A stretch of DNA of 64,000 bases from Casuarius casuarius (taxonomy: Eukaryota > Chordata > Aves > Casuariiformes > Casuariidae): contig PTFA01000303.1 in NCBI GenBank assembly GCA_003342895.1, positions 454,435 through 518,434 on the forward strand. Reading direction: 5' to 3'. This document shows, one piece after another, positions 26,641 to 37,765 of this stretch. A program made the translations under genes and the position numbers. Every line of letters starts with the position of its first letter. Within the stretch, counting starts at the first letter, position 1. The notes below the pieces were generated by a model that was given only the letters and a program-made list of their open reading frames with translations, was not told the origin of the DNA and searched no databases.

Positions 26641-28026
26641 TCCCCTGTCCTAGATGAACGCTCCAATCTCATAGCCCCGCGACACTGCAGTGAAGGCTTT
26701 CACACCCTTGTCAGGTGGAGCTGGTTTGGGAAATGTCATCCGCACGTCAGGTCAGAGGGGATTTGAGCTAGTGCACACAGCCACACTGCTCCACACAAAC
26801 CTGAATCCTGCAGGTGTGCCGGGTCCTTGCGACGCTCAAGGAGCTGTGACTTCCAAAATCGGAGTAAGGCTTCAAAAGCCACAGCAAATGGCTGGGGAGA
26901 GGATGAGTCATTTCTCCCCTTAGGAAGCCCAGGCCCAGCCCTCGGGAACCTCACAGTTATCAAACAGGAGCCATGGCTTCATGGCCTCCGCAGCGAGCAC
27001 ACGGCATGCAGGGAAGGTCGGATGCCAGCCCCAGCCTTGGCACGGGGATATGACGGGGGGGTCTCTGCGGGGCAGAAGTTCATGCACTCACAGGTCCCAC
27101 GCACAGAGCTGTCGGTGCGGGGCCAGGGCTCAGCACTGCGCTCAGGCAGAAGGACTGGTTTTGAAGATGTGGCCCTAGGAAGTATTCTGCATAATTAATT
27201 TTGGCCTCTCCATCTTCCCAGCCCAGAAACCAGTTTCAGCTTCCCAGTAAGGCTGCCTTTCCTCGGCAGACAGTTTTGTCCATGCAACTCTTATTACTCA
27301 CTGAAAATGCCTGACATCAAAAGGGTCCCTTTTTCTCTTCCATTTCCCTCAGGGTCTGGCTATGACTCTGTCATAAATTGATGTACAAAGTATGAACAGG
27401 ATGATTTTTTTCTAACAACTTCAGCAATCATTGTAGTTCATAACTAGGCATGCAGGGTTTTTATTAATTTAACAGTGTTATTCCCCTTATGAAATATTCA
27501 TCCCATAGGATTTCTGTGCACATGAAGGTTTTGAAGAAACTGATCTGCAATGCAGTTACTCCTTTAAAAGAATGATTTCTTTATTATGTCTCCCTTTCAG
27601 TGATACTGTATATATGAATGGTGACTGATGAAATGCGTGATCAATCCTGTGAAACCAAACAGATATGATTTTAATTGAGAGCGAATTTACTGTTTGAGAG
27701 AGTGAGTTCTGAGAGCCCAGCACAGCGGCTGCACTTACGGTGCAAACGCCCACTGTATTGCTTTAGCTGCTCCTCCTCCGACTTTCGGCATCCCGCCGGA
27801 TCCAGCTTTGACCTCCTCCCAGCCTCGGAGGTACCCTCACCCCCCCGGCGCTACCGTGCTCACCCAGCTCAGATGACACCCTGTCATCCTGTCAAATGAC
27901 ACCCAGCCGTTCCTGCACCGGCGTCTGGGAGGGATCACAATCGTGCTGAACTGTGCAGCGGTTTTGTGGCAGGGAGAGATAACCGCTCTTGGGGCCATAC
28001 CCAGACAAACATGCTCATTCACATGA

Positions 28027-28098
28027 GGCCACGATTCAGCAAAGCAATTAAGCACGTGCTTTTCTTTCAGCATAAGCTGAGTCCTGTTGACTTCAATT
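28027..28098 (+). mobile_element. Ancient amniote palindromic repeat (half-copy)
   Basis: The stretch starting GGCCACGATTCAGCAAAGC and continuing through AATTAAGCACGTGCTT to GTTGACTTCAAT matches a dispersed palindromic (MITE-like) repeat that I recognise from bird, turtle and crocodilian genomes. Only the left arm and centre are recognisable. I do not assign a database name. It includes a CACGTG E-box word derived from the repeat itself. Confidence 0.7.
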
Positions 28099-28099
28099 T

Positions 28100-31000
28100 C
28101 ATTGTTATCTCCCCTCATTCCTGTGCTGTTTTACAAATAGCTCTGTAATCCGCTGACAAATGCTGTCATATCCTTTACGGGCTGGCTCAGGTGGGTAATG
28201 ATAGCCAGCTTCCATCTGGCTATGAATATAGCACTGGGAGATGAAATGCTTCCTACGATGCTGAGCATGTTTCCCATAAGGTGAATGATAGCATGAGGTT
28301 ATGTAATTAAAGACCAGAACTTAAAGGCCATGTAAAGGGGAGAGATGGGAGCTATTCTGACACTCCTCACAGGGGGACCCTTAGAACGGCTGACACAGCA
28401 AGGCACTGCACTAAAATGCTGCTGGAAATGTCTCAAAGGGAAAACACTAGCTCTGCTCCAAGTGACTGACCATTTCGGTTGCTTTTTGCCCACACTTGAT
28501 TCTTACAAATGGTTTAAAGATAAAATACTTGACCATGTTCGTGAGTGATGCATTGACAAGATGTTTTTGCCATAAACAGAGATGTCAAGCTAAGCTCACA
28601 CCCACATCCCCTTATGCTGTCCTGCCGAGACCCTCTGCTACAGCCCATCTGTTCAGCCACCCCGTAACAGCAGGCCCCTCCAGCCTCACTTGGGAGGCTC
28701 CCAAGTGCCTTTTCCTGCCTCTTTTTCTCCCTCAAGGCCACTGCTTGTTTGGGGAGCTTCTGCCACTCTCCCACCCTTTCAACCACCAGGCTGCACTCCC
28801 GGGCCGGGATGCACTTTGCCTACGGGATCTCAGCACAAGAGGAGGGCTGAGACGTTACCTAGAGGCAGGGAAGGGTGCATAACCCAGCCATCCCCCTCGT
28901 TTCCTCTTCACATGGCCCACCCTGCGAGATCTCACCAATGAGACAGGGAAACGTCCCCTAGTCCTGCAGCCCTGCTTTTATCCTATTTCCTCACCTCCTG
29001 TCTTTTTCCAGAGATACTTTGAACTGATACTGCCAAGCCACAAAGGAGGTAAGTGCAGGGGCTTTAGGGGCCGTCACAGGTATTTCAGTGGGGATGTGGA
29101 GTGGCAGACGCTGTTGATGCAGACACTAGCCCGGTCACTGCTCAGTCTTGCACTGTCCCCTGGTGTTTGAAGACATCGGCTCAAAGTAGCTGAAGCTGCA
29201 GTGCTCGCCATGGGGTTAGCTGGCTGGGAACATTCCCCCATAAACACCGCGTCAGTGAAAACCCAGACCAACAGCACTTCTGCCTTCCTTTCCAAAATGA
29301 CTCAGTACCCAGAGATATCCCTGGTAACACTGTGTTCCCCCAAAGGATATCGAATAGAACATTTTCAATTCAACCCATCTCAGAATTGATTAAAAAAAAA
29401 CTCATTTCAGTGTAAGACTATAAAGAAATACCCACTTAGAAAGAATTGGAGAAATTTGCCTTTTACCCTGGTCTCCAATGGACACAAGGTGTTGTGTCCA
29501 CACTATGCCCGAGTGCCTGCTCCTGATAAAGTTTAAACAAGTTCAAAGTATCCAAAGGAACTACTTAAAGATAGGGAAGCGCTAACCAACAGAATGATTC
29601 AACAGAGAAACGCCATCCTGGAAATCAATGAAATGTAAAAACCGTTTGACTACACAGGGAATTGAAGACATTTGTAACACATCAATCTCATTTTTGGGGT
29701 ATTGATGGAAGCCGCAGAGGAGCAGCTATTTGACAAGTGCCCGGTGGAGATTCAGTAGCAGCTATCCCAGCCATGGACCCAGGCTCGGGACAGCTGAAAT
29801 GGCAATCATTTGTGGGATCTCATAGCTTGCCGAACCCCACAGACAGCCTCCTAAGGAATCCCTGAGCTCTGCCCTCACTCGCCCTGTGCTTGCTTACAGC
29901 CCAAGGCAAATGTGACTAAAGGCTAAACTAAACTGAACTGTCTCCCATTTCCCTAGACTTAGTGCACACACAGATACAGTAACCATAACTTACTGAACAG
30001 TGGTTATGAGCCCTCAGAAGAAAACAATGTGGGATGCACCAAGGGAACTGAAGAACCAAGTACCAGGATGTAGCCTGGGACCTTGGAGTTTACCCCTTTG
30101 CAGACCTGAGATGCAACAGGCGTGTGCTTGCCTTTCCGAGAGGCTTTCTGTTTAGGTTACTGGAGCCTTCTCATTCTAGAGGAGTATCCATACTGAGGGG
30201 TTTAAAAGAGAAATACCACCTCACGTTTCTCCTCTGCGACTCAAAGGATGCTGGTGCAAGAACACCCCAAACTCCAAGCTTAAGCACTGTATCTATGCAT
30301 GTATATACACACATATGATAGATACATCAGAGATTCTACAGAACTGTGACCTGATAATTATAATGCGAATACAGGTGAATTGTGTTTATCTGGTATAGCT
30401 CCCTGACCTTACCACTCCTTATGTCTACTGCCTGCAAGACAGCATTGTATTCAAAAAACATGCCCAAGGACTTTGCTGCCTGAAGCTAGTAAATAAAACT
30501 GTCTGACTGGATAGATATGGGAGGCTTGGTGAGCTAAAACTGCTTGAATGCTCATGGACAAACTTAGCATCCCAGTCTAAGATTATCCACGGTAAAATTT
30601 CAGTTGAAACAACGTTGATGTTAAACACAGCTATCTCAAATAAAAGATGCTAACTGCTGAAATTGCATTCCAGTATTTCCCTGACCGGCAGAACTAGTTT
30701 GCTACTTCTTAGCTTCAACAGTTACTGGCACTTCAACAAAATAGTACCATTTATTTCCATTCTTATTTTTACCTTTTTTGAGCCAGAGGTAATTTTTTAC
30801 TGTGTTTGTGTAACACCTAATATAGACCTTGGTTAGATTCCTAGGCATTAGTTTTCTAACACAAATCATTCACATCCAAATCTTGCCTCATTCACTAAAA
30901 ACATACACAAAACCAGACACATGAATATCTTATTTGATTTCATTAATCCCCTGTGCTTTAGCTAAATTCTCATACTACATACTCCTTAAAAAGAAAAAGA

Positions 31001-34000
31001 AAAAAAGACTTGGGGAAAGCACCTACATTTAGTAGTTTCTCTGGTACTATTAAAACCCTGTTCTGTTTCTCTCTAAAGCAAGATAGACTTACAAAGAGAG
31101 AGAAAAGAACAGCAGTGGTGAGAAGACACAGCCCCAGTGTCTGATCATTGCAATATAGGGGCTGGAAATCCACCCAGACACAAGACAAGGTTTGTGTAAG
31201 CTCCCCGCTACTCCCAAACCTGGAGAGCTTTTCACCAGACTCTTAAATCTCTCCAGTAATTCCCTTTTGTAGGGAGAGGCACTGCAGCAATTGCAGATTC
31301 TTCCAGGAGGTGGCATGAGGCTTTTTGCAGAGAAGGAGAAGGAAAACAGAGAGAGATGAAGAATTAAAGTAGGAGGAAAGAATACGCCTGGTGAGGAGCA
31401 AGCTGAAAACCTTTTTAATTCTCCCAAGCTAAGTGTGGGGCAGCTCTTTACACAGCCTGGCCTCTGGGAGGCTATTAAGTATTCTAGTCTCATGGGTAGG
31501 TCCTTCCCAGGAACATGGGGCATGGGGTGTCTGAATGCCACTATTTTTGAAAGAGGGGTTATAAAACAACACAACCACCCTTTGCTAATGAGCAGGCAAG
31601 ACAACAGGATGGTATGCATCCGGGAAGAGGGGTCACTGTGCCTGCTACCGGGCAAGGAGGAAGGAAGGAGAGAAGAGGGAGACCAGATCCTCGCCTGATA
31701 AGGTTTTGTCTTGGTGGTGCAAGGGGGCTGCTGGGCCTGTCTCCACGCAGGCTGCAATTCTGGGGAGGCTTCATGGAGGGAATGAAGCTAAGAAATTAAG
31801 GGGGAAGCGGTGTGGTGCAACCTGGGAGCCTGGGAGCAGGCCTGCTCAGTGATAAGAGAAGGGATCTTCCTACTTGGGGTAGCCACCTGCAGACGTTCAG
31901 CTAAGTGTTATCACTAACAGCCGTGCACAAAAGTCTTAAGCTTTCTATCATAACTGGGTAGTTACTGGCTAAAAATTAACTAGGTATGGTCACATACTGC
32001 TTAATAGTAAGGTCTAGCTATGCTGGAAATAATAGTGAAGAAATAGCTGGTATTCAGTAGAAGGTGAACCTGTTCAGAGGCTGTTACCAGAGATCCCTGT
32101 TCACAGGGGCAGTGCTACTGTGCGCAAGGTGGTTGGAGGATTTCTAAGCAGGGGATCTGGGTGGTGAAAATTTCCTTGATCTTCACAGCTGCATCCACTG
32201 GCCCCATAAAGGAGGCTGCACATCTTGCATCTCCTAAATATGATCACCCCACGGCAGGCAGGTGCATGGGAATCCTGCCCTGCAAAAGCATGTAATTTTG
32301 CTTTGAATTTAGAGAGACCAATATGCCTTGCTAATATTATTTTTGTTACTGATGTAGCCACACTAGGAGCTGCTGTGACAGATCAGGACTCTGTTATGCA
32401 CGCACTGCAAAAACGGAGCACTATTCAGGAGTCTCATTCCCATAGTCTCACACTCCAAGCACATAACCTGAACGCTCCTGAAGCCTCAGGGTTTGTAGGA
32501 TGTCCTCTGAACTCACCCTCTTGAGACAACCTGTCGTTAGAGCAGCAGGGTTATTTTCTAAAGAAAGAGTACTCTGTTCAGAAATTGATTTTTGGCACAC
32601 TTTTGTGGGACATTATTGAAACCATTCATAAAATTGCTATTCTCTATTCATATCGTATCATGTAAGAATTGGAGCAATAATGTAGAAATGAAACATTTCA
32701 ATCTCAGTTAGCATGGATTGTTTCAATCTTATTAAAACATTCCAAGGTCAAAGGAAAATATTATCTGAATATTTTTCTTGGTGAGGAAAAAATAGAGATT
32801 TGTCTTTGACCTGATTTGGGTGAACTCTACTTCTGAAATCTCAGATTTACATGGATAAAGTAACTCCAAATTTTGACCCATTTTAATCACACTTCCTAAC
32901 CACACACAAGTGATGTAAGCTGGCTAAGGCAGTAAACCAGAATGAGTCTGCTCTTGGACTTCAATGCAGCTTGGATTGTGGTCAGCAATCACAGCTTCCA
33001 ACTGAGAGGTGGATGGCTGTGAGGGTAGCAGAGGGACTATCTGGTTAGTAAGTTAGGAGCTCCATTATGCTTAATGGAAAGATTAGAGTGATATTCATCT
33101 CACCTCACGTTAGCCCGTCTAACAGCTGGTGTCTGGTCAGAGTTGTCTTGGCTCCTGCCATAGTACAGGTATCTCCAGAGAGCAACCTGTCAAGTCCCAA
33201 GTGAAAAAGCTGCCATTGGAAATACTGTGCGCCGCATGGCCTGAATGACTAGCTTGGACTAGACAACTAACTTTCAGCTGGCCATATGTAAATGTGATGA
33301 CTCCCCCAATAACAGACGACTTGTATGTGCTCTAAAAGCTTCCCACTAAAGAACCGTCTCATAGGGTAGGGTCAGTAGTCTTAACTTGAAATTACTAAGC
33401 AAAAAAATTCCCTGAATATGCATCATCTTATAATTCTCACTATGCTAAAATGAATTTTTTTTTGCTGACACATGAGGCCCAAATGGTGACCCCCCATCCC
33501 CTTGAAGCTGTTCTCCCTCCTCCAGGTGGGTTTTCTCTGGGTCTGGCCACCACTGCACAAGTTATTTGGGCTGAAGTTGGATCTCTGGTGTACACTGATC
33601 AAGACGTGGAGCCAAAAATGTCATTTGTACATGTGCATGTACATGTGCAAAACCTGGGCTTTGTCAGTAGTCCAAAGCACTTGTAGGCCGATTTCAGAGT
33701 ATGTGGGCTGCCTAACGGGACCGATATGAGCGGCAGATCTGACCAGGGTTGCTTTGTGGGACACTGCCGTAGGCTTCTTTCAAAGCAGGTGTGTTGTACA
33801 CATTAGGTATGTTCTACAGGGACTCCTTCAGACAGCAAGTTTCTGCTTTAAGAGTTGATATATCAAAAGGCTTTAAAACCTGGAGATGGACTCAGATTCT
33901 ACTTCTGTTGATACTTTCAAGAAAACAGCATGAATTAAATCAAGGACAGATGGAAAATCTCTACTAAGCACTTGCCTTGGGATAATGTAACTTCATTTTG

Positions 34001-35670
34001 TGCTCATTCCTCAGGGCAGATGTCTACTTTAATTCCTGCATTTCCTTGGCACTTGCTTTTCAGAGGTGTCAAGCTCCTGAAAATGTACCAGCTGTTGAGA
34101 ATCCTTACTCCTGTTTTTAAGAACCTGGGGGCCACATGTCTACCTCTGGGACTAAGAAAGGGACAGAAGAAACTGAGGGAAAGAGAAAGACACCTTGATC
34201 CAAGCTTTCTTGAATGGTGCTCCACTGATGGGCTGTTCCTTGCATCCAGAGTGCCGTTCGCACACTGCAGGCCCCCGATAGGAAAGACAAACATGAATAG
34301 TCTGCAACAGGAGCGTGTGCCAACGAGCAACGCTTGGCCTCTATAGAAGTAGTGCTATTGCTTTTCCTGTGACCTTGATGTGCAAACTGGTCTCTTCCCC
34401 TTGCACACAGAATTTGTGCCTTCTGCCTCCAAATTTAGGACTATCTGTCAGGACCAATCACTGACCTTTCCTTCTTCATCTTGTTTAACCTGCTTGTAGC
34501 AAACTCATCACTTGTACTGGAAAAATGTCAGTTTTTTCTCCACTTTATCTTCCTTCCTATGTTAATCCCCTTGTTGTCTTCCACCCTCATCTGTAATACG
34601 CAGGAATGAGAAAAAATGTCTTTTAATTATTTAGCATATAATTAGCATTAACTTTCTATGTTTTCTTTTGCAGAAGCCACTAGAACTTCCTTCAAAATGA
34701 CAGCATATATCTGTAGTCAGACTTTGCATTTCTACATCATTAACAAACACAGCTTTATGAAAGTCTGGCAGTTTGTCATCTCTTTATCACTGAATAGAGA
34801 GTAAAAACCGGAAAACTCTTGTGCTCTTGTCTCCTTTGAAAGATTCTAATACCGTCTCATCATAGTTTCTCTGCAGTTCATGCCAAGAAAAGATTCCTGC
34901 AAGGTCAGGTCTGCTGAGAGGCATAATGAAATGTTGGACCTCAACAGAATTATGGGATCATCTGGCCAGGCAATATTGCCCTTAGGAAAGAGCATCTCTC
35001 TGTGAATTCACACCACTGGCTCCAGCCAACTTGTTTTTAAAGAAATGGAATAAAACAAAGTCTTTGAAGGGTCTTATCTTTAACTAACACTCAGTGGCTT
35101 AAGCCTAAGAGACCATAGGCTACTATAACTGGTTTCTTTTCATTCTCCTGCCTGGTTTCTGAGGCCAGCTAACCTTGCTGATTGGTTTCCCTTTCCTGGG
35201 AAGTGGGAGAAATAGGGAGCTTTGTCTCTGGAGTGGCAGAAAACCCTTCACAAACAGAACCACATGCTCTCACGGAAAGATGTCACAGGGGGATGAGCAG
35301 GTCCTGGCAGGAACAGATAACTCTTTCCTCTCTGCTGGACTCTGTGCAGTTATCTGTAATTCTCAGAGTTCATATTTGTAACCAGAAGACCTAAGATTGA
35401 ATATTAAAATCTTTCTTTTTTGCGTGGATTCTGACTTTCCACTGTAGTCTCCCAGACTAAAAACATCCAGAACTATCCAGCAAATAAGGAAGAAGCTGAG
35501 GTGGATCCGGATACAAGTGTTACTAATTTGTTTCCTTCGTATGTGAAACAAGATTCCAAATGTTGTTTCAAAGAACGGTTAGCAGTGACATCCATCACAG
35601 GAGCATTTTGGCTTCTCAGTCATTCCCAGCTGCAGGTCACAAAAGCACCTTACAGCCTGGAGATACCATT
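28100..35670. other. Intergenic stretch without supported genes
   Basis: The longest frame is a 222-codon - strand opening (31089-31757) rich in Ser, Pro and Leu with no domain or gene signals; it was rejected. A perfect 12-bp doublet at 33.6 kb is listed separately. No confident repeat was recognised over most of the interval. Confidence 0.5.
33626..33649 (+). repeat. Perfect 12-bp tandem doublet, alternating purine-pyrimidine
   Basis: TGTACATGTGCA occurs twice head to tail. The tract is almost entirely alternating purine/pyrimidine and so is a candidate for Z-DNA or hairpin formation. It is probably a short microsatellite-like duplication. Confidence 0.85.
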
Positions 35671-35675
35671 TCTTC

Positions 35676-35733
35676 TTAACAGATGGGGAAACTGAGTCAC
35701 GGAAGGCTTGCATAGGTTGCCTGATTTTTACAT
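35676..35733 (-). mobile_element. MIR fragment (core/tail), antisense
   Basis: On the + strand the run ACAGATGGGGAAACTGAG, then a 'tcacggaaggcttgcata' stretch and 'ggttgcctga', follows the reverse complement of the best-conserved MIR segment (the part reading 'ctcagtttccccatctgt' in sense). The match is nearly exact over the first 18 bases and then decays. It is an old amniote SINE relic with no surviving promoter boxes. Confidence 0.8.
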
Positions 35734-36783
35734 ATTGATCTGTGATTGCTGAGGACAAAAGAGTTGAGAACAGCTGAAAAGCATTTCATATGGATTTCAT
35801 CCAAAAACAAAGAAAAGCCTTGTGTTCACTCAGAAACTGCTTAACTCTCCAGCACTGAGGAATCATTCAAACCTGGGACCAGAGCATGTTGGGGAGCAAT
35901 CTGAAGGCTCTTTCACCATGCAGTCTTTCAGGGGAATACTAAAGGAGAGCTTTCATCACAAAAGCAGCAGCAGCTTCAGAAAGGAATATCCTAGCTTATA
36001 AATTCCGGGAAGAGTTTCGCCTACCTAAGTGCGGAAGCCATGACTAGCACATCAGCACCCTAATGGAAATGTCTGCTCAGGGTCTGACTACAAAGTAATG
36101 AATTAGTGAGCCAATATCTGGCTTTGATCCTAGGCCACATGTAGTAATTCCATTAAATTAAAGGAATATTGGCTGCACGTCCTCATGACAACCCACCACC
36201 AAAACAGTAACAACTCAAAGGAGATTTGAATGGGCATACATTTTCCTGGAAATTCCTGTTTTTCCTACATATGTTGGGAGGCGAAATGGAGAGCACCAGG
36301 TACAGCATGCAGAGGGTATCTGATCATGCAGACAAGGCAGGAAAACGACTTTTCCCATTCCATGTTTCTAGACAATATCTGCTTTTTTGTTGCCTTCACA
36401 GCATCAATCCTGCAGCAACAGGCAATGCACACATTCTGGTACGCTGGGTTCTGTTTCTCAAACCAAGCGTGGAGTTCATTTTGCTTTGTTTTGACTGTGT
36501 CTCTGTCTATCTCCCCTGGTTCTCCTTTCTTCACCGCATCAGAGTGAAACCTTGTGTTTTCCTTTTCATTCATCTCCCCCTTGACCTCCCATCTCTCACT
36601 TACAAATTGCATGGCCCAGGTAGCCTGAGTGACAAGTCTCCCTTTTGAGTTTTCCAAGAAGCAGCTTCATTTTTCCTCCTGTATTGCACCTTATGCTTAT
36701 GAAAAGCTCCCCCAAAATATCTGCAAAACCCTTCTGGTATCCCTCCCCCCATTAAAATTCTTCTCTATTTGCAAAAACTTGAT

Positions 36784-36838
36784 AAAATCATAGAATCATA
36801 AAATAATTCAAGTTGGAAGGGAACCCAAAAGGTATCCA
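36784..36838 (-). mobile_element. CR1 LINE 3'-terminal fragment
   Basis: The + strand reads 'aatcatagaatcataaaat' followed by 'aattcaagttggaaggga' and 'accc'. This is the reverse complement of the avian CR1 3' end, with two copies of its terminal ATTCTATG-type octamer. Only about 55 bp remain, so this is an extremely 5'-truncated insertion. It lies about 300 bp upstream of the CpG island. Confidence 0.85.
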
Positions 36839-37388
36839 GCGTGGCAAGAGCTCTGGGACTTAAGTTACAAATGAGTTGTAAGTAGGAAACTCAAGCTGGT
36901 CCTCAGTTACAGCTGTGGCACAGCTGGGGCTCAGGGCTGTGCCTGCGCACACGCCCAGGGTCCTTCGTTCCCCGGGACCCGGGAACTCTCCGGCCCAGCA
37001 TCTACAGGCAGCCGATAACGGGCGTCCAAGACAGTGGGCTGCTGTGAGGGGAGGTGATTCCCCAGACTCCTGGCCACCTTTGCTGGCATGGGACTGACTG
37101 GGGCGGGAACTCTCCAGGCGGGAATTTCGGGCAGTTCCGGAGGTTCCCCCCCCCACACGGCTCCTGCAGTCCCCAGGCAAACTCCTACACTCAGGAGTGC
37201 TCATTAACGCCCTCGGGGCAGACTGCGGCCCTGCCTTCCAGGCTGCAGTGCAGCTCAGCTGTGCCCGCGCCGGGCCCTCGAGGGGGTGGGCAGGGCCGGG
37301 CCCCGCACACGCGGGCGCCTCCGCAGCACAGGCCCTCGCCCGCAGCGAGGCGTTAAGGGTGCGGGGGGCGAGCGGGCGCGGCCCCAGG

Positions 37389-37402
37389 GCGCCCTCTGGC
37401 GG
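37389..37402 (-). promoter_or_regulatory. CTCF core-motif match
   Basis: On the - strand the sequence reads CCGCCAGAGGGCGC. This fits every position of the degenerate CTCF core CCASYAGRKGGCRS except for the known tolerated G for A at position 3. It lies in the CpG island about 27 bp upstream of the assembly gap, and so close to the likely transcription start. CTCF commonly binds at such promoters, but occupancy here is inference. Confidence 0.65.
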
Positions 37403-37428
37403 CGGCTGCAGCGCGCGGGCGAGCAGCG

Positions 37429-37473
37429 NNNNNNNNNNNNNNNNNNNNNNNNNNNNNNNNNNNNNNNNNNNNN
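37429..37473. other. Assembly gap (45 unknown bases)
   Basis: A run of N within the most GC-rich part of the island, between 'gcgggcgagcagcg' and 'gctgcgaggcggcggg'. The true length is not knowable from the window. It probably removes part of exon 1 and possibly the start site or a start codon. GC-extreme promoter gaps of this kind are common in short-read bird assemblies. Confidence 0.99.
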
Positions 37474-37503
37474 GCTGCGAGGCGGCGGGAAGAGGCGCCG
37501 CGG
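37474..37503 (+). other. Presumed 3' part of exon 1 with splice donor
   Basis: The sequence from the end of the gap to 37503 finishes in CGCGG and is followed by GTGAGTG, a consensus U1-type donor with the intron starting at 37504. There is no ATG in the visible 30 bases, so this part of the exon is either 5' UTR or coding in a frame begun inside or before the gap. The 5' end of the exon is hidden, and no downstream exon of the same gene could be recognised in the remaining 26 kb, consistent with a long first intron. Confidence 0.55.
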
Positions 37504-37589
37504 GTGAGTGCGGCGGCGGCGGGACGGTGGCGGGGGGAGCGGGCGGGTGTGCGGGGCCTCAGCGAGCCGAGGGCGCCTCGCGGGGCGGC

Positions 37590-37765
37590 GCGGCGGTAAC
37601 AGCCGGCCCACGTGGCCAGTAACAGCGGCGGGTAACGGTCGGGCCACGTGACCGGCAATGGTCGTGCCGCGCGGCGGGTAACGGTCGGGCCACGTGACCG
37701 GTAACGGTCGAGCCGCGCGGCGGGTAACGGTCGGGCCACGTGACCGGTAACGGTCGTGCCTCGGG
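37590..37765 (+). repeat. GC-rich minisatellite: alternating 23-bp half-units (46-bp period)
   Basis: Three full 46-bp units begin at 37628, 37674 and 37720, preceded by a degenerate partial copy from about 37590. Each unit consists of two related 23-bp halves. One carries a CACGTG E-box (37645, 37691 and 37737; a diverged fourth at 37609), the other a GCGCGG core. TAACGG, a match to the MYB consensus YAACKG, starts the halves at 37633, 37679, 37702, 37725 and 37748, with exact 23-bp spacing over the last four. The array lies at the 3' edge of the CpG island, about 90-260 bp inside the presumed first intron. A regulatory role via USF/MYC/MITF-class factors is inference. Confidence 0.9.

Noticed and set aside
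31089..31757. 222-codon - strand open frame, the longest without ambiguous bases
   Set aside because: Ser/Pro/Leu-rich chance-like composition, no domain, and antisense frames are also open. Length alone is not convincing in a 64-kb window with GC-richer patches.
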